Source: Alphaproteobacteria bacterium 65-37 (lineage in GTDB: Bacteria; Pseudomonadota; Alphaproteobacteria; Reyranellales; Reyranellaceae). Taken from it: a stretch of DNA of 51,493 nucleotides. Within the stretch, counting starts at the first letter, position 1; every line of letters begins with the position of its first letter. Below, piece by piece: positions 17,777 to 27,441 of the stretch. The DNA is taken from positions 1-51,493 of the forward strand of contig MKRV01000245.1 of NCBI GenBank assembly GCA_001897995.1. The letters run 5' to 3'. The notes below the pieces were generated by a model. The model saw only the letters and a program-made list of their open reading frames with translations, made no database searches and was not told the origin of the DNA. The translations under genes and the position numbers were made by a program.

Positions 17777-19788
17777 CCCTGCAGGCCGTCCGCCTCGACG
17801 ATCTGACCTGGCGCGACATGGTCGATGCCATCCGGGGCCGCATTGCCGCGGCGTCGGACGAGGAGTGGACGCTGCATGCGCCGGTGGATCCCGGTGTCAC
17901 GCTGATCGAGCTGTTCGCCTACCTGCTGGAGCAGCGCCTGTATTGGATGGATCAGATTCCCGATGCGCTGATCCACGGGCTGATCGCCCTGCTCGGTGCC
18001 GAGCGCAGGCCAGCGATCGCAGCCCGCACGCTGCTGGAGTTCGCGCAGAACGCACCGGCGCAGGTCGCCGCGGGAACGGTCCTGGAAATTCGCAACGGCG
18101 ACAGGCTCGTAAGGATTGCCACGGACGAGGACGCGGCACTCCTCAAGGTCGAACGGATCGACGTTACCGGCCCCTTTGGGTCGACGTCGGCGCGGGTCGA
18201 GACGGGGCCTCGCTGGGCGATGCAGGCGCTCACGCTGTTGCCGGCCGACGGCTCGGCCGCCGAGGTGACCGTGACGCTCTGGCTGCGGCAGGCACCCGAT
18301 CCGGCCCAGGCCGGCAGGCCGTTGCCGCTGTTCATCGAGCTCGATGCGCCGTCACGAATTGCCGCGAGCTGGTCGACGGAGGCGGTCGGGGACGTGCCCG
18401 TCCCGGCGACGCTGACCTGGTGGTACGGCGATTCGGGGACGCAGCAGCGCCGCCAATTCGCGGCCAACGAGGTCGACGATCGAACCCAGGGTTTGCGTCG
18501 GTCGGGGATCGTGCGTCTGGCGATACCCGCCGCGTGGGCGCCGGCGGGGCCGGCCGTCAGCGGGCTGACACCCTATCAGCTCTGGTTGCGGTGCGAGAGC
18601 GCGTCGTTTGCCGCGCCACCCCGGCTGTTGCGGCTGATCCCCAACACTGTCGCAGCCGCCCATTCGGTGGACGTGCAGGTGGCGGCTGCAGACCTCGATG
18701 CCCAGTTCGATCTCTGGATGCCGTTGCCGGGGATGACCCTGACCCTGGGCGACCAGTCGCCGCCGCTCGAGGACAGCGTGCAGCTGAAGCTGCTCGGGCG
18801 TGATCGGGTGTGGCGCGACTGGACGCCGACCTGGGACTTCTCGCGGCATGGTCCGGCGGACGCGGTGATGCTGGTCGACCGCGTGTTCAACTGCTTGAGA
18901 TTTCCCGACGGCCTGACCGGTCGCCTGCCGGTGGTGGACCGGAAGGCCGCCGTGCGGGCGGAACTTGGCTATCGGGCGGGCGGCGGAGAAGCCGGCAATC
19001 TCGGCAGCGGCCTGGAATGGACGGCCGCCGCACTCGACTCGACCGCCATCAATCCTGTGCCGGTCCGGGGCGGCAAGGAGACCGAGACCGCCGGCGAAGC
19101 GCGCGATCGGGTGGCGGCGATGCTGATCGAGGTCGAGCGGGCCGTCACCGCCCGGGACCACGAAGACCTTGCTGTCGGCACGCCGGGTGTCGCTGTCGGG
19201 CGGGCGAAGGCGATTGCCGGTTTTCATCCGGCATTCCCCTGCGTCACGGTGCCGGGCGCGATCAGCGTCTTCATCGTCCCCGAAGCACCCCGGGCAACCG
19301 GCTGGCTGACCAGCGACCGAGCCGTGAAGGCGCCGCAGCCCGATCCCGGCATGCTGGCGCATGTTCGCGCGAGGCTGGAGGAGCGCCGGCTGGTCGCGAC
19401 CGAGCTGTTTGTTCTGCGGCCGGTCTACCGTGCGGTGGATGTCGTCGCCACCGTCGCCGCGGGGCCGTTGGACAGGACGGCGCTGGCCGACCAGATGCGG
19501 TCCGGGCTCGTTCTCTATCTCGACGCGCTGGTCGGCGGCAACGAAGGACAGGGATGGCCGTTCGGGCAGCCCGTGCGGCCGTCGGAACTGGCGCACCAAC
19601 TGCAACTGCTCGCGGGCAGCGATGCGGTGGTCGAACGGGTGGCGGCGCGCCTGGTCGATCCGGCGGCGCCGGGCGCCGCCTACGAAGACTGCGTCGACAT
19701 CGTCATCGCCGCGCACGAACTGGTGGTTCTGAATTCGCTGACGGTCAAATGGACGTCGCGCAGCGATCGTCACGGGGGGCTGAGATGA
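17773..19788 (+). CDS. baseplate J-like protein 1 (Pvc11-like)
   Basis: Baseplate wedge protein of 671 residues. The N-terminus (DDLTWRDMVDAIRGRIAAAS, DPGVTLIELFAYLLEQRLYWMDQIPD) is the signature helix-turn region of eCIS gp6/J-like proteins. Later parts include RRSGIVRLAIPAAW, LRLIPNTV and, in the C-terminal half, a J-like core with ETAGEARDRVAAML, AVTARDHEDLAVGTPGVAVGRA and a terminal region with GWPFGQPVRPSELAHQLQLL. It overlaps both the gp25-like gene and the second J-like gene by four bases. The two J-like proteins probably form the heteromeric wedge ring around the hub. Confidence 0.9.
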   Translation: MTLQAVRLDDLTWRDMVDAIRGRIAAASDEEWTLHAPVDPGVTLIELFAYLLEQRLYWMDQIPDALIHGLIALLGAERRPAIAARTLLEFAQNAPAQVAAGTVLEIRNGDRLVRIATDEDAALLKVERIDVTGPFGSTSARVETGPRWAMQALTLLPADGSAAEVTVTLWLRQAPDPAQAGRPLPLFIELDAPSRIAASWSTEAVGDVPVPATLTWWYGDSGTQQRRQFAANEVDDRTQGLRRSGIVRLAIPAAWAPAGPAVSGLTPYQLWLRCESASFAAPPRLLRLIPNTVAAAHSVDVQVAAADLDAQFDLWMPLPGMTLTLGDQSPPLEDSVQLKLLGRDRVWRDWTPTWDFSRHGPADAVMLVDRVFNCLRFPDGLTGRLPVVDRKAAVRAELGYRAGGGEAGNLGSGLEWTAAALDSTAINPVPVRGGKETETAGEARDRVAAMLIEVERAVTARDHEDLAVGTPGVAVGRAKAIAGFHPAFPCVTVPGAISVFIVPEAPRATGWLTSDRAVKAPQPDPGMLAHVRARLEERRLVATELFVLRPVYRAVDVVATVAAGPLDRTALADQMRSGLVLYLDALVGGNEGQGWPFGQPVRPSELAHQLQLLAGSDAVVERVAARLVDPAAPGAAYEDCVDIVIAAHELVVLNSLTVKWTSRSDRHGGLR

Positions 19789-21821
19789 GTACGCCCTGGT
19801 GGGGTCGCGAACGTAGCCCGCGCGATGCTGCTGTAGTCGTGCCGGGTCCAGGTCCGGCAGTGCAGGTGCCGCGGCTTCATCCCGCGAGGCGCACCGACAT
19901 CGTGCGCGAGCTGCTGGCGCGCGCCGCCGCCTACACGCCCGATTGGACCAACCAACGTCCGGGAGATGCCGGCTATGCCTTGGCATTGCTGTTCGGTGAA
20001 CTCAGCGAGCCGGTGCTTCAGCGTCTCAACCGGCTGCCCGAGAAGAGCTTCGTCGAATTCCTGAACGCCGCGGGGATCAGCCCGCTGCCGCAGCAGCCAG
20101 CGCGCGTGATGCTGACCTTCACCGCGGACCAGGGCGCGCCGGGGTCGGTATTGGTGCCGCGCGGCTTCCAGACATCGGTTGCCGCCGCGGATGGCTCCGG
20201 CCAGACCGTGATCTTCGAGACCGAACGCTCGGTAAGTGCGGCGTCGCTTTCGATGGCGGCGGCGTTTCGCAAGACCGGCGGCCTGTTCGAAGAGATCGAC
20301 CTGGCGGCCGCGCTGGTCGAAGGGGCACCAGCCTGGCTCCCATTCGGCGCCCGACCGCCCGTCGGAGCGACGCTCATGATCGGCTTGCTGGGCGGCACGG
20401 CGCCACGGGGCGAGCTGTCGATCGCGTTCGTTCTCGCCTCGACCGACGGGGCGCCGCCGCCTTTCGCCACCGGTGGCGATATCGGCGCGGCCGAGCCTGG
20501 GGCATTCCTCAAATGGGAAATCCTCGATGGCACCCGCTTCGAAGCGGCGGCCGTGGTCCGCGATCAGACGCGAGGCCTGACCCAGAGCGGTATCGTCGAG
20601 CTGCGCGTGCCGGAGCGCTGGCGACTGGGCAGGCCGGAGGGCATCGACCGCGACCAGGCGATGTTCTGGCTGCGTGTGCGGCTCATTCATGGCGAGTTCG
20701 CCACACCGCCGACCGTGCGCTCCATGTACCTGAACGCGGTCGAAGCCGTCGCCGTGCGCACGGTGCGCGACGAGGTTCTGGAGTATGTGCCGGGCTCGGA
20801 TCGTCGCCGTATGCGGCTAAGCCAGTTGCCGGTCATTCCCGGGACGCTTGAGCTGGTCGTGCTGGAGGGTGGCCTGGAGGGCGACGGCGAAACGCCCTGG
20901 TCGGCCACCGACCGGCTGGTGACGCACGGTTCCACCGACAGGGTCTACGTGCTGGACGCCGAGGCCGGCGAAATCCAGTTCGGCGACAACGTTCATGGCA
21001 TGCGGCTGCCGCGCGGTTTCAGGCACGTCGTGGCGCGCTCCTACCAGGTCGGCGGCGGCACGGCGGGGCGGGTTGCCGCCGAATCGTCCTTCGGTCTGAT
21101 CCAGTCGCTCCCGTTCCTGATCGCGGCGACCAACCCGCAAGCTGCAAGCGGCGGCCGCGATGGCGAAACGCGCGAACAGACGATGAATCGCGGCCCGGAA
21201 GAAATACGCACCCGCGGCCGCTCCGTGACATTGGCCGATTACGAGTTGCTGGCACGGCAGGCAGAGGGGGCGGATGTGGAGCGCGCCCATGCCATCGGCG
21301 GCCGCGATATCAGGTTTCCCGGTGCCGTGGCGCCGGGTTCGGTGACCGTGTTGCTGGTGTCGTCGGACCGCGGCGGCGAGCCGCCACTGCCCGATGCCGG
21401 CAGCCTCGAGGCGACGGCGCGCTGGCTGACCGCTGAGGTTGCCCCCGCGGGTATCCAGGTCGTGACCGGCTCCCCGCGGTTCTACCGCGTGGGCGTGCGT
21501 GTGTCGGTGGTCGTCAAACGGGCGGCCGACGTGGGCAGTACGGTGCAGTCGGCGCTGCAGAACCTCCAGGACTACCTGCATCCGCTCAAGGGCGGCGAAG
21601 ACGGCGACGGCTGGCCGTTCGGCGGCGTGATCCGCTACCAGGCGCTGGTGCGCATGCTGCTCGATCGTTCGCGGGGCGACCTTGTCGCCGTCTCGGGGCT
21701 GAACCTCGTCGTCGACGGCGTCCTCCAGGGGCGTTGCGAAGACTATGCGATCGCCGCCGACGCCCTGATCTGGCCGGCAGGGCACGAGGTATTGCCGGTC
21801 GGAGAGGAGGCGGGTCGATGA
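19785..21821 (+). CDS. baseplate J-like protein 2 (Pvc12-like)
   Basis: Second J-like wedge protein, 678 residues. It starts with a Pro/Arg-rich stretch and HPARRTDIVRELLARAAAYT, followed by DAGYALALLFGELSEPVLQRLNRLPEK split over a helix pair and FVEFLNAAGI, a pattern typical of eCIS wedge proteins. The middle has QTRGLTQSGIVELRVP and IQFGDNVHGMRLPRG. The classical J-like core is RGRSVTLADYELLARQAEG, then VERAHAIGG, and the C-terminal GWPFGGVIRYQALVRMLLDR parallels the GWPFGQP motif of the first paralog. It overlaps both neighbours by four bases. Confidence 0.9.
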   Translation: MSTPWWGRERSPRDAAVVVPGPGPAVQVPRLHPARRTDIVRELLARAAAYTPDWTNQRPGDAGYALALLFGELSEPVLQRLNRLPEKSFVEFLNAAGISPLPQQPARVMLTFTADQGAPGSVLVPRGFQTSVAAADGSGQTVIFETERSVSAASLSMAAAFRKTGGLFEEIDLAAALVEGAPAWLPFGARPPVGATLMIGLLGGTAPRGELSIAFVLASTDGAPPPFATGGDIGAAEPGAFLKWEILDGTRFEAAAVVRDQTRGLTQSGIVELRVPERWRLGRPEGIDRDQAMFWLRVRLIHGEFATPPTVRSMYLNAVEAVAVRTVRDEVLEYVPGSDRRRMRLSQLPVIPGTLELVVLEGGLEGDGETPWSATDRLVTHGSTDRVYVLDAEAGEIQFGDNVHGMRLPRGFRHVVARSYQVGGGTAGRVAAESSFGLIQSLPFLIAATNPQAASGGRDGETREQTMNRGPEEIRTRGRSVTLADYELLARQAEGADVERAHAIGGRDIRFPGAVAPGSVTVLLVSSDRGGEPPLPDAGSLEATARWLTAEVAPAGIQVVTGSPRFYRVGVRVSVVVKRAADVGSTVQSALQNLQDYLHPLKGGEDGDGWPFGGVIRYQALVRMLLDRSRGDLVAVSGLNLVVDGVLQGRCEDYAIAADALIWPAGHEVLPVGEEAGR

Positions 21822-23812
21822 GCTGCGCCCCCGACAAAACCACTTTCCGCCTGCTCGACGCCTATGTCGGTTGGGACGAAGATGCGGTCAAGAACTTGGT
21901 GGGGATGGACGATCCGGCGGGCATACGGCTGGCGTCGCTGACGCGACAGATAAGTGCCGGCGCCATTTCCGCGGCAATCCCGCCGGCCTGGCTGGCACGT
22001 GGATGCTCGCCCTGCCAGTGGTACCTCATCACGTGCTGTCCGCCGCAGTCGCGCATCCTCGAGCTCAATTCCTGCACCGACGGGTGGCGCCCCCTGCTCA
22101 AGGGGCGGTGCTACTCCGATCCCCTCGTTTGCGCCACGGCGATCGCGGCGTACCGCGACCGCATCGCGGTCAGCGATCCGGGCGCGCATCGCGTCTGGTT
22201 CTGGCGCCGCGGCGGTGCGGAGTTCGCTTTCGCCATTGCAATGGCGCAGCCGGGCCCGCTCGCTTGGGCGCCGTGGCACGAATGGCTCGTCGTGGATCTG
22301 GCGGCTTCGGTGTTGCGACGCTTCGATCCCACCGGTGCCGAACATCACGCGCCGATCCCCTTGCCGGGCACCGCTGACCGGCTGGCCGTCGACTCCAAGT
22401 GCCGGATCTGGCTGATCACGCGCGACGACGGAGTCTACAGCATCTGGGCGGCCGCTCGGGGCGAGACATTCGCCAGCATGTCGATCAACGACCTGTCGCA
22501 GGCATTCGGCGATACCGGCCTGCGCAACGTCGCCGACGGCCGTCTTTGCCTGGAGTACGAGGTTGATGGCGAGAAGCGCCTGCGCTGCTTCGACTGCCAT
22601 GGGCGGCCCATCGACCCTTCGCCGCCACGCGCCGAGGCGCTCTACCAAACCCATGGCCAGTTGCTCACTCTGGCCATCGACAGCGGCATCCCCCGTTGCC
22701 GCTGGCATCGGGTACGCATCGATACGGACGTGCCTCCGGGGACGGGCATCGCGCTTGCCGTGTCGACCAACGAGGAACCGGAGCCTGCGCCGCAGGGCGC
22801 GATCATCGAAGCCGAGTGGCAAGGGTTCGCGGCGGGGCGACCGCATCCGGCGGACTGGAACCAGGGGCCGCAGGGTACATCCGACTTCCTGATCGATCAG
22901 CCTCCGGGACGCTACCTCTTTGTCCGGCTGCGGCTGACCGGTGACGGACTGCAGACACCGCTCGTGCGACGCGTCCGGCTCGACCTTCCGCGCCAGACGA
23001 GTTTCGATCGCCTGCCCGCGGTCTATCGCGACAACCCGACGGCAGAGGATTTCGGCGAGCGTTTCCTGTCGCTGTTCGATGCGGCCGTCGCAGATATCGA
23101 CCGGGTGATAGAGCGCTATCCGGCCCTATTCGATATCGACGGCGCTCCCCAGGAGCTGCTTCCGTGGTTGGGCGGCTTCCTGGGCGTCGCAATGGATCCG
23201 GGCTGGGCGCCGGAGCGGCGCCGCGCCATCCTGAAGGCGGTGCCGGAGCTCTACCGCAGGCGTGGCACGCCGGCGGGTCTGCGCCGGGCGCTGGAGCTCG
23301 TGCTCGATGTCGATCCCGCGATCACCGAGACCGCGATCGAACGGCCCTGGGGCGCGATCGGCCAGTCGCGGCTCGACGCCGTGCGTCTGTTCGGTCAATC
23401 CGCCGCTCGTGTCCGGCTCGGGCGCTCCGCACTTTCCAGCGCGCCGGTCTGGAGCATCGGCAATCCGGACCTCGATGCGATCAATTCCAATGCCTACCGC
23501 TTCCGTGTCCAGTTGCCGGTGTTGGCGGATGCCGATCTGCGCGAACGCGCGGAACAGATCGTCGAGGCGCTGAAGCCTGCCCATACCGTGGCCGATATCC
23601 GGCAGAACGGCCTGATGGGCATCATTGTCGGGCCAGGCTCCAGTGTCGGTGTCGATACGGCCCTGGTGTCGACGCCGCCCCCCGTGCTGGGCGGGCCGTC
23701 CGGCGTTCGACTGAACCGCGCCTCGGTCCTGTGGGCGGCCAAAGACTCCGTTCCCTCCGGTATCCAGATTGGCCGTGCATCGGCGGTCGGTATCCATACG
23801 ATCATGGAGTAG
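21818..23812 (+). CDS. tail protein I-like baseplate protein fused to a beta-propeller-like N-terminus
   Basis: Protein of 664 residues. From about residue 395 to 520 it matches the phage tail protein I (Tail_P2_I) family: SFDRLPAVYRDNPTAEDFGE, FLSLFDAAVADIDRVIERYP, LLPWLGGFLGVAMDPGW, LYRRRGTPAGLRRALELVL. The preceding 370 residues contain repeated W/D-containing strands (WAPWHEWLVVDLAASVLRRF; LAVDSKCRIWLITRDDGVYS) that look like propeller or NHL-type blades, plus a Cys-rich segment (GCSPCQWYLITCCPPQ). The C-terminal 60 residues are Gly/Ser/Val-rich. The family normally links wedges to tail fibres, so the added propeller could be a docking or host-binding module. The gene overlaps its upstream neighbour by four bases. 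Confidence 0.82.
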   Translation: MSCAPDKTTFRLLDAYVGWDEDAVKNLVGMDDPAGIRLASLTRQISAGAISAAIPPAWLARGCSPCQWYLITCCPPQSRILELNSCTDGWRPLLKGRCYSDPLVCATAIAAYRDRIAVSDPGAHRVWFWRRGGAEFAFAIAMAQPGPLAWAPWHEWLVVDLAASVLRRFDPTGAEHHAPIPLPGTADRLAVDSKCRIWLITRDDGVYSIWAAARGETFASMSINDLSQAFGDTGLRNVADGRLCLEYEVDGEKRLRCFDCHGRPIDPSPPRAEALYQTHGQLLTLAIDSGIPRCRWHRVRIDTDVPPGTGIALAVSTNEEPEPAPQGAIIEAEWQGFAAGRPHPADWNQGPQGTSDFLIDQPPGRYLFVRLRLTGDGLQTPLVRRVRLDLPRQTSFDRLPAVYRDNPTAEDFGERFLSLFDAAVADIDRVIERYPALFDIDGAPQELLPWLGGFLGVAMDPGWAPERRRAILKAVPELYRRRGTPAGLRRALELVLDVDPAITETAIERPWGAIGQSRLDAVRLFGQSAARVRLGRSALSSAPVWSIGNPDLDAINSNAYRFRVQLPVLADADLRERAEQIVEALKPAHTVADIRQNGLMGIIVGPGSSVGVDTALVSTPPPVLGGPSGVRLNRASVLWAAKDSVPSGIQIGRASAVGIHTIME

Positions 23813-23816
23813 CTCG

Positions 23817-25253
23817 ATGACCATTCAAAGCCCGAAGGCCAAGCACGTCTGTGCCGAGATCCCCGAGTTCGAGAGGCTCAATTACTTCTACGGGCAGATG
23901 CTCAGTGCGGCCGATTTCCGCGCCGAGCAGTCCTACTTCCGAGAGAAACTCAAACTGCACAATCGGTGCCTGCACGGCTACGGCGTGGTGTGCGGGCTGG
24001 AGGTCTGTCCCGTTCCGGTCGAGACCTGCTGCGAACCGAAGGACAAGGAGAAGATCCAGCACCTCAAGGCGGAACTGGAGAAAGCCGATGCCGAGGTCGG
24101 CCAGATCGAACGGCAACTCGCGGATCCGAAGCTCGACGAGCAGAAGCGCAAGCAACTGCAGGATCAACTCGCAGCCCCGAGGACGAAGCGCGAGGAAATG
24201 CGACGGGCGCTCAAGGGCAAGCCGGGCGGCGGCGACCATTGCAATGACGACAAGAAGCCGGACGCCGACGTTGTCGTGAATTGCGGTCTCGCGCTCGACT
24301 GTCATGGCAACGAGCTGGTGTTGCGCAATCCCGTGCAGATCGATCTGTGGTCGTCGCTCAAGATGTCCGAGCAGAAGCGCCTGAAGGAGGAAGGCAAGGG
24401 CATCATCTACCTGAGCATCTGCTATTGCGGCGAGCCGACCCATCCGACGCGCCCGGTGCTGCCCGATAGCTGCGGCGTCGTTGCCGATTGCAACTACGGC
24501 AAGAGCCGCGACTCCGTGCGGTTACGCGTCGGTCTCGAGAAGCCGGCCGACGACGACCGGTGCGAACCCTGCTGCTCGGACTGTACGGACGAGTGCCTGC
24601 TGCTCGCCGCCATCGCGTGGGAGGCGCCGGGACCGATCGAGCGAGACGACATCGACAACAGCGTACGCCGCCCGATCTCGCTCTACGTCCCGACGGCGAT
24701 CACCGGAATAAGCTGGCAGCACGGCGAGACCTACTCGCCCGGCGAGGCGAAGACCGTGCTCGGCACCGAAACCGAGACCGGCCGCAGCGATGGTATCGAG
24801 GTCACCTTCTCGCGCCCGGTCTATGCCGAGACGCTGACACGCGGCGTCGTCGAGTTGTGGCGCGTGCAGGGCGGCCGCGGCCTGCGCGGCATGATCTCGA
24901 ACATCGAAGGTCGGTATGTCGACAAGCCGGCCAGCGGGCTCGTCACCTCGTTCAAGTATCGCGACGAGTCGGGCGAGACGCTGAACGACGGCGATCGTGT
25001 TCTGCTCATCATTCGTGGCGATTTCATCCTCGACGCCTGTTGCCGGCCGCTCGATGGCAATCATGTCGGGGGCCGGGTGCCGCAATTGGCGGCCTACAAG
25101 AGCCAGGCCAAGCCGCATCACGAGCACCACGGCGAGCAGGGCTGTGACGGCGACGACGGTCCGTGTCGGGTGCCGCCCGGCGGCATCGGCCCGTGGAAGT
25201 CGGGCAACGGCACCGCCGGCGGCACTTTCGAGAGCTGGTTCTACATCGATTGA
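23817..25253 (+). CDS. eCIS fibre/baseplate-periphery protein A (GQML/LHGYGVVCGL family)
   Basis: Protein of 478 residues with an N-terminal module LNYFYGQMLSAADFRAEQSY...LHNRCLHGYGVVCGLEV, which recurs in the next two genes and in many uncharacterised eCIS proteins. Residues about 75-135 are a charged coiled coil (EKIQHLKAELEKADAEV and on). Then come a GLALDCHGNELVL strand, a cysteine cluster (CEPCCSDCTDEC, about residues 246-257), a beta-sandwich-like region (GIEVTFSRPVYAETLTRGVV) and a His-rich, Gly-rich tail. The high cysteine content suggests disulfides or bound metal. It follows the tail-I-like gene by four bases. I infer a fibre or baseplate-periphery role; no biochemical function is recognised. 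Confidence 0.68.
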   Translation: MTIQSPKAKHVCAEIPEFERLNYFYGQMLSAADFRAEQSYFREKLKLHNRCLHGYGVVCGLEVCPVPVETCCEPKDKEKIQHLKAELEKADAEVGQIERQLADPKLDEQKRKQLQDQLAAPRTKREEMRRALKGKPGGGDHCNDDKKPDADVVVNCGLALDCHGNELVLRNPVQIDLWSSLKMSEQKRLKEEGKGIIYLSICYCGEPTHPTRPVLPDSCGVVADCNYGKSRDSVRLRVGLEKPADDDRCEPCCSDCTDECLLLAAIAWEAPGPIERDDIDNSVRRPISLYVPTAITGISWQHGETYSPGEAKTVLGTETETGRSDGIEVTFSRPVYAETLTRGVVELWRVQGGRGLRGMISNIEGRYVDKPASGLVTSFKYRDESGETLNDGDRVLLIIRGDFILDACCRPLDGNHVGGRVPQLAAYKSQAKPHHEHHGEQGCDGDDGPCRVPPGGIGPWKSGNGTAGGTFESWFYID

Positions 25254-25272
25254 ACGCGCAGGAGTGAGTGTC

Positions 25273-27441
25273 ATGAACGCAATGACGAAATCGAATCCCT
25301 GCTCATGTGGCTCTAATGGCGGCTCTAATGGCGGTTCCGGCGGAGGCTGCGGCTGTGGCGGCAATTGTTCCGGCGGCGGAGATTGCGGCTGCGGCGGCAT
25401 ATGCGGCAACGAATGTGCAGGGGGGCCGCTGCAGCGGCCGCTGTTCTTCGCCGGCCAATTGCTGACCGAAGACGATCTGCAGTTGCTGTCGGATTATGCG
25501 GCGACCAAGGCGCGCCTGCACAACCGTTTCCTGCACGGCGCCGGCGTCGTCTGCGGCCTGCTGGTCGGTTGTCATCCGTGCGGCGACGGCAAGGTCATCG
25601 TCCATTCGGGCGCCGCGCTCGATTGCTGCGGCAACGACATCTACGTGCCGTGCTCGGTCGAGCTCGACATCAACAAGATGGTCGCCGATCTGCGCATCAA
25701 GATGCGCGGCGGCCACGATTGCGGCGATCCGTGCGAGGCCGAGTGCGATGACTCGCCCGACGACGTGAAATGCCTCGACAGGAAGGGGCGTCGCTACTGT
25801 CTCTATATCGAGTATTGCGAGGAACTCGAGGAGCCGGTCACGCCCTATGTCAGCAATGGCAATTGCGCGGTTCAGGTATGCAAGCCCACGCGCATCCATG
25901 AGGGCTACAAGTTCGAGTTGCGCTGCCCGACGGAGGAACACGAACCCGACAACATCTCGACCCGAATACGCGCCTGCATCGGCGATCTGACCAGTGCCGA
26001 CAAGTCCGCCAGCGATGCGCTGGCGACCGAAGCCTACAGCCGTCGTTATCGGCAGGCCGCGCCCTTGGCGAAGGCGGGCCGGATCGTCGAGTTCACCGAC
26101 GCCGATCACAGCCAGCTCAAGTCGGCGCCGCAAGCCTTGTCCGGCTTGCGGGCTGCGGCACAGGACGGGGTGCCCGGGGTCGCAGGGACCGACGAGCCGA
26201 TCACGGAGAGCCTGGTCCGGCGCATGCTCGATCAGTACCAATCCACCGCGTCGGCGATCATCCGCTACGACTTGCAGAGCGAGGAGACGAAGAAAGCGCT
26301 GGAAGGGACCATGCGCGGCCTCGGTCACGACGTCGAGGCGGCGCGTTCCATGATCCAGTCGGGGGGCCCCCGGTTGAGGACCCTCTCGGCGGCGCATATG
26401 GGGTCGGCGCGCGATCGCATCGTGGCCGAGACCTGGATCGGGCAGGGCATGCAATGGACCGATCCCAAGCTGGCCGAAGAGCAGAAAGCCAGCGAGCCGC
26501 AGCTCCTCTATGCCTACAACGCGCCGACCTCGGCGGCCCAGAGCAAGCAGTTCGTCAGGGACCTGGAGCAGCTCAGGGACTGGCTGGTCGATCGGCTGGA
26601 CCACAAGCCGCTGTTCAGTGACTGCCGGCTGCGGTGCGACGTCCTGGCGATCGAGCTGCCGGACAACAACGGCAGAAACGATCCCAAGTTGGTCGTCGAC
26701 GCGACGATCAAACTCGTCGAGGTGTTCCTGCGCTACCTCGTCGACTGCATTTGTGCGGCCCTCAATCCGCCGTGCCAGCCCTGTCACGACGATGCCGTCA
26801 AGCTGGCTTGCCTGACGGTGGAAGACTGCGACGTCGTCCGCATCTGCAACCTGGAGCGCACCTTCGTGCTGAGCGCTCCTGCGATGCGCTACTGGCTGCC
26901 GTTCCTGCATACCATCGGAGAACTGCTCGAGAGGGCGTGCTGCGAGTTCGATATCCGGTTGTCCAAGCCTCGCGGTACCGTAAATGTCGACCGCAACCCG
27001 CCGGCGGTCGCGGTATTCGGGCGCAAGCAGAGCTATATGGCTACCACCGCACCCGCCTATCGTCACGTCGATGAACAGCCGCAGCTTGCGGCACTGATGC
27101 AGATCGCCAATATCGACCAGCGACAGCTCAGCGCCGCGATCAACTTCATGGGCGATGTGGGAGGGCTGGCGCTGGCGACCCGCGATTTCCCGGCCGGCGG
27201 GTTCGACCGCGACCTTCTGGGCTTCGGCAGGCAGGCGAAGACATCCTTGATCGACACCGTGGTCAAGGAGCCTGAGCTGCAGGAGTCGCTGGTCAAGTCG
27301 TTCGAGAAGCGCTTTGCCGACACCGAGGTCGCGTCGGACAAGGTTGCCAAGGAGCTGCAGGCAGCGCTGCGCGACCAGAAGAGGCGCAACGACAGCCTGG
27401 AGCGCCGGCTGGCGAAGCTCGAGTCGGGTCGCCCGTCATGA
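25273..27441 (+). CDS. eCIS fibre/baseplate-periphery protein B with Gly/Cys-rich N-terminus
   Basis: Protein of 722 residues. Residues 1-51 are a low-complexity Gly/Ser/Asn/Cys segment with nine cysteines (10, 12, 26, 28, 32, 38, 40, 44, 48), partly built from tandem GSNG repeats. Next comes the family module LFFAGQLLTEDDLQ...LHNRFLHGAGVVCGLLVGC, then GAALDCCGNDIYVPC and further Cys-rich stretches to about residue 225. A long helical middle follows, then a second Cys-containing helical region (CICAALNPPCQPC). The C-terminal 50 residues are a charged coiled coil. The start at 25273 has a GGAG site eight bases upstream. It shares its core module with both flanking genes. A structural particle role is inferred. 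Confidence 0.68.
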   Translation: MNAMTKSNPCSCGSNGGSNGGSGGGCGCGGNCSGGGDCGCGGICGNECAGGPLQRPLFFAGQLLTEDDLQLLSDYAATKARLHNRFLHGAGVVCGLLVGCHPCGDGKVIVHSGAALDCCGNDIYVPCSVELDINKMVADLRIKMRGGHDCGDPCEAECDDSPDDVKCLDRKGRRYCLYIEYCEELEEPVTPYVSNGNCAVQVCKPTRIHEGYKFELRCPTEEHEPDNISTRIRACIGDLTSADKSASDALATEAYSRRYRQAAPLAKAGRIVEFTDADHSQLKSAPQALSGLRAAAQDGVPGVAGTDEPITESLVRRMLDQYQSTASAIIRYDLQSEETKKALEGTMRGLGHDVEAARSMIQSGGPRLRTLSAAHMGSARDRIVAETWIGQGMQWTDPKLAEEQKASEPQLLYAYNAPTSAAQSKQFVRDLEQLRDWLVDRLDHKPLFSDCRLRCDVLAIELPDNNGRNDPKLVVDATIKLVEVFLRYLVDCICAALNPPCQPCHDDAVKLACLTVEDCDVVRICNLERTFVLSAPAMRYWLPFLHTIGELLERACCEFDIRLSKPRGTVNVDRNPPAVAVFGRKQSYMATTAPAYRHVDEQPQLAALMQIANIDQRQLSAAINFMGDVGGLALATRDFPAGGFDRDLLGFGRQAKTSLIDTVVKEPELQESLVKSFEKRFADTEVASDKVAKELQAALRDQKRRNDSLERRLAKLESGRPS

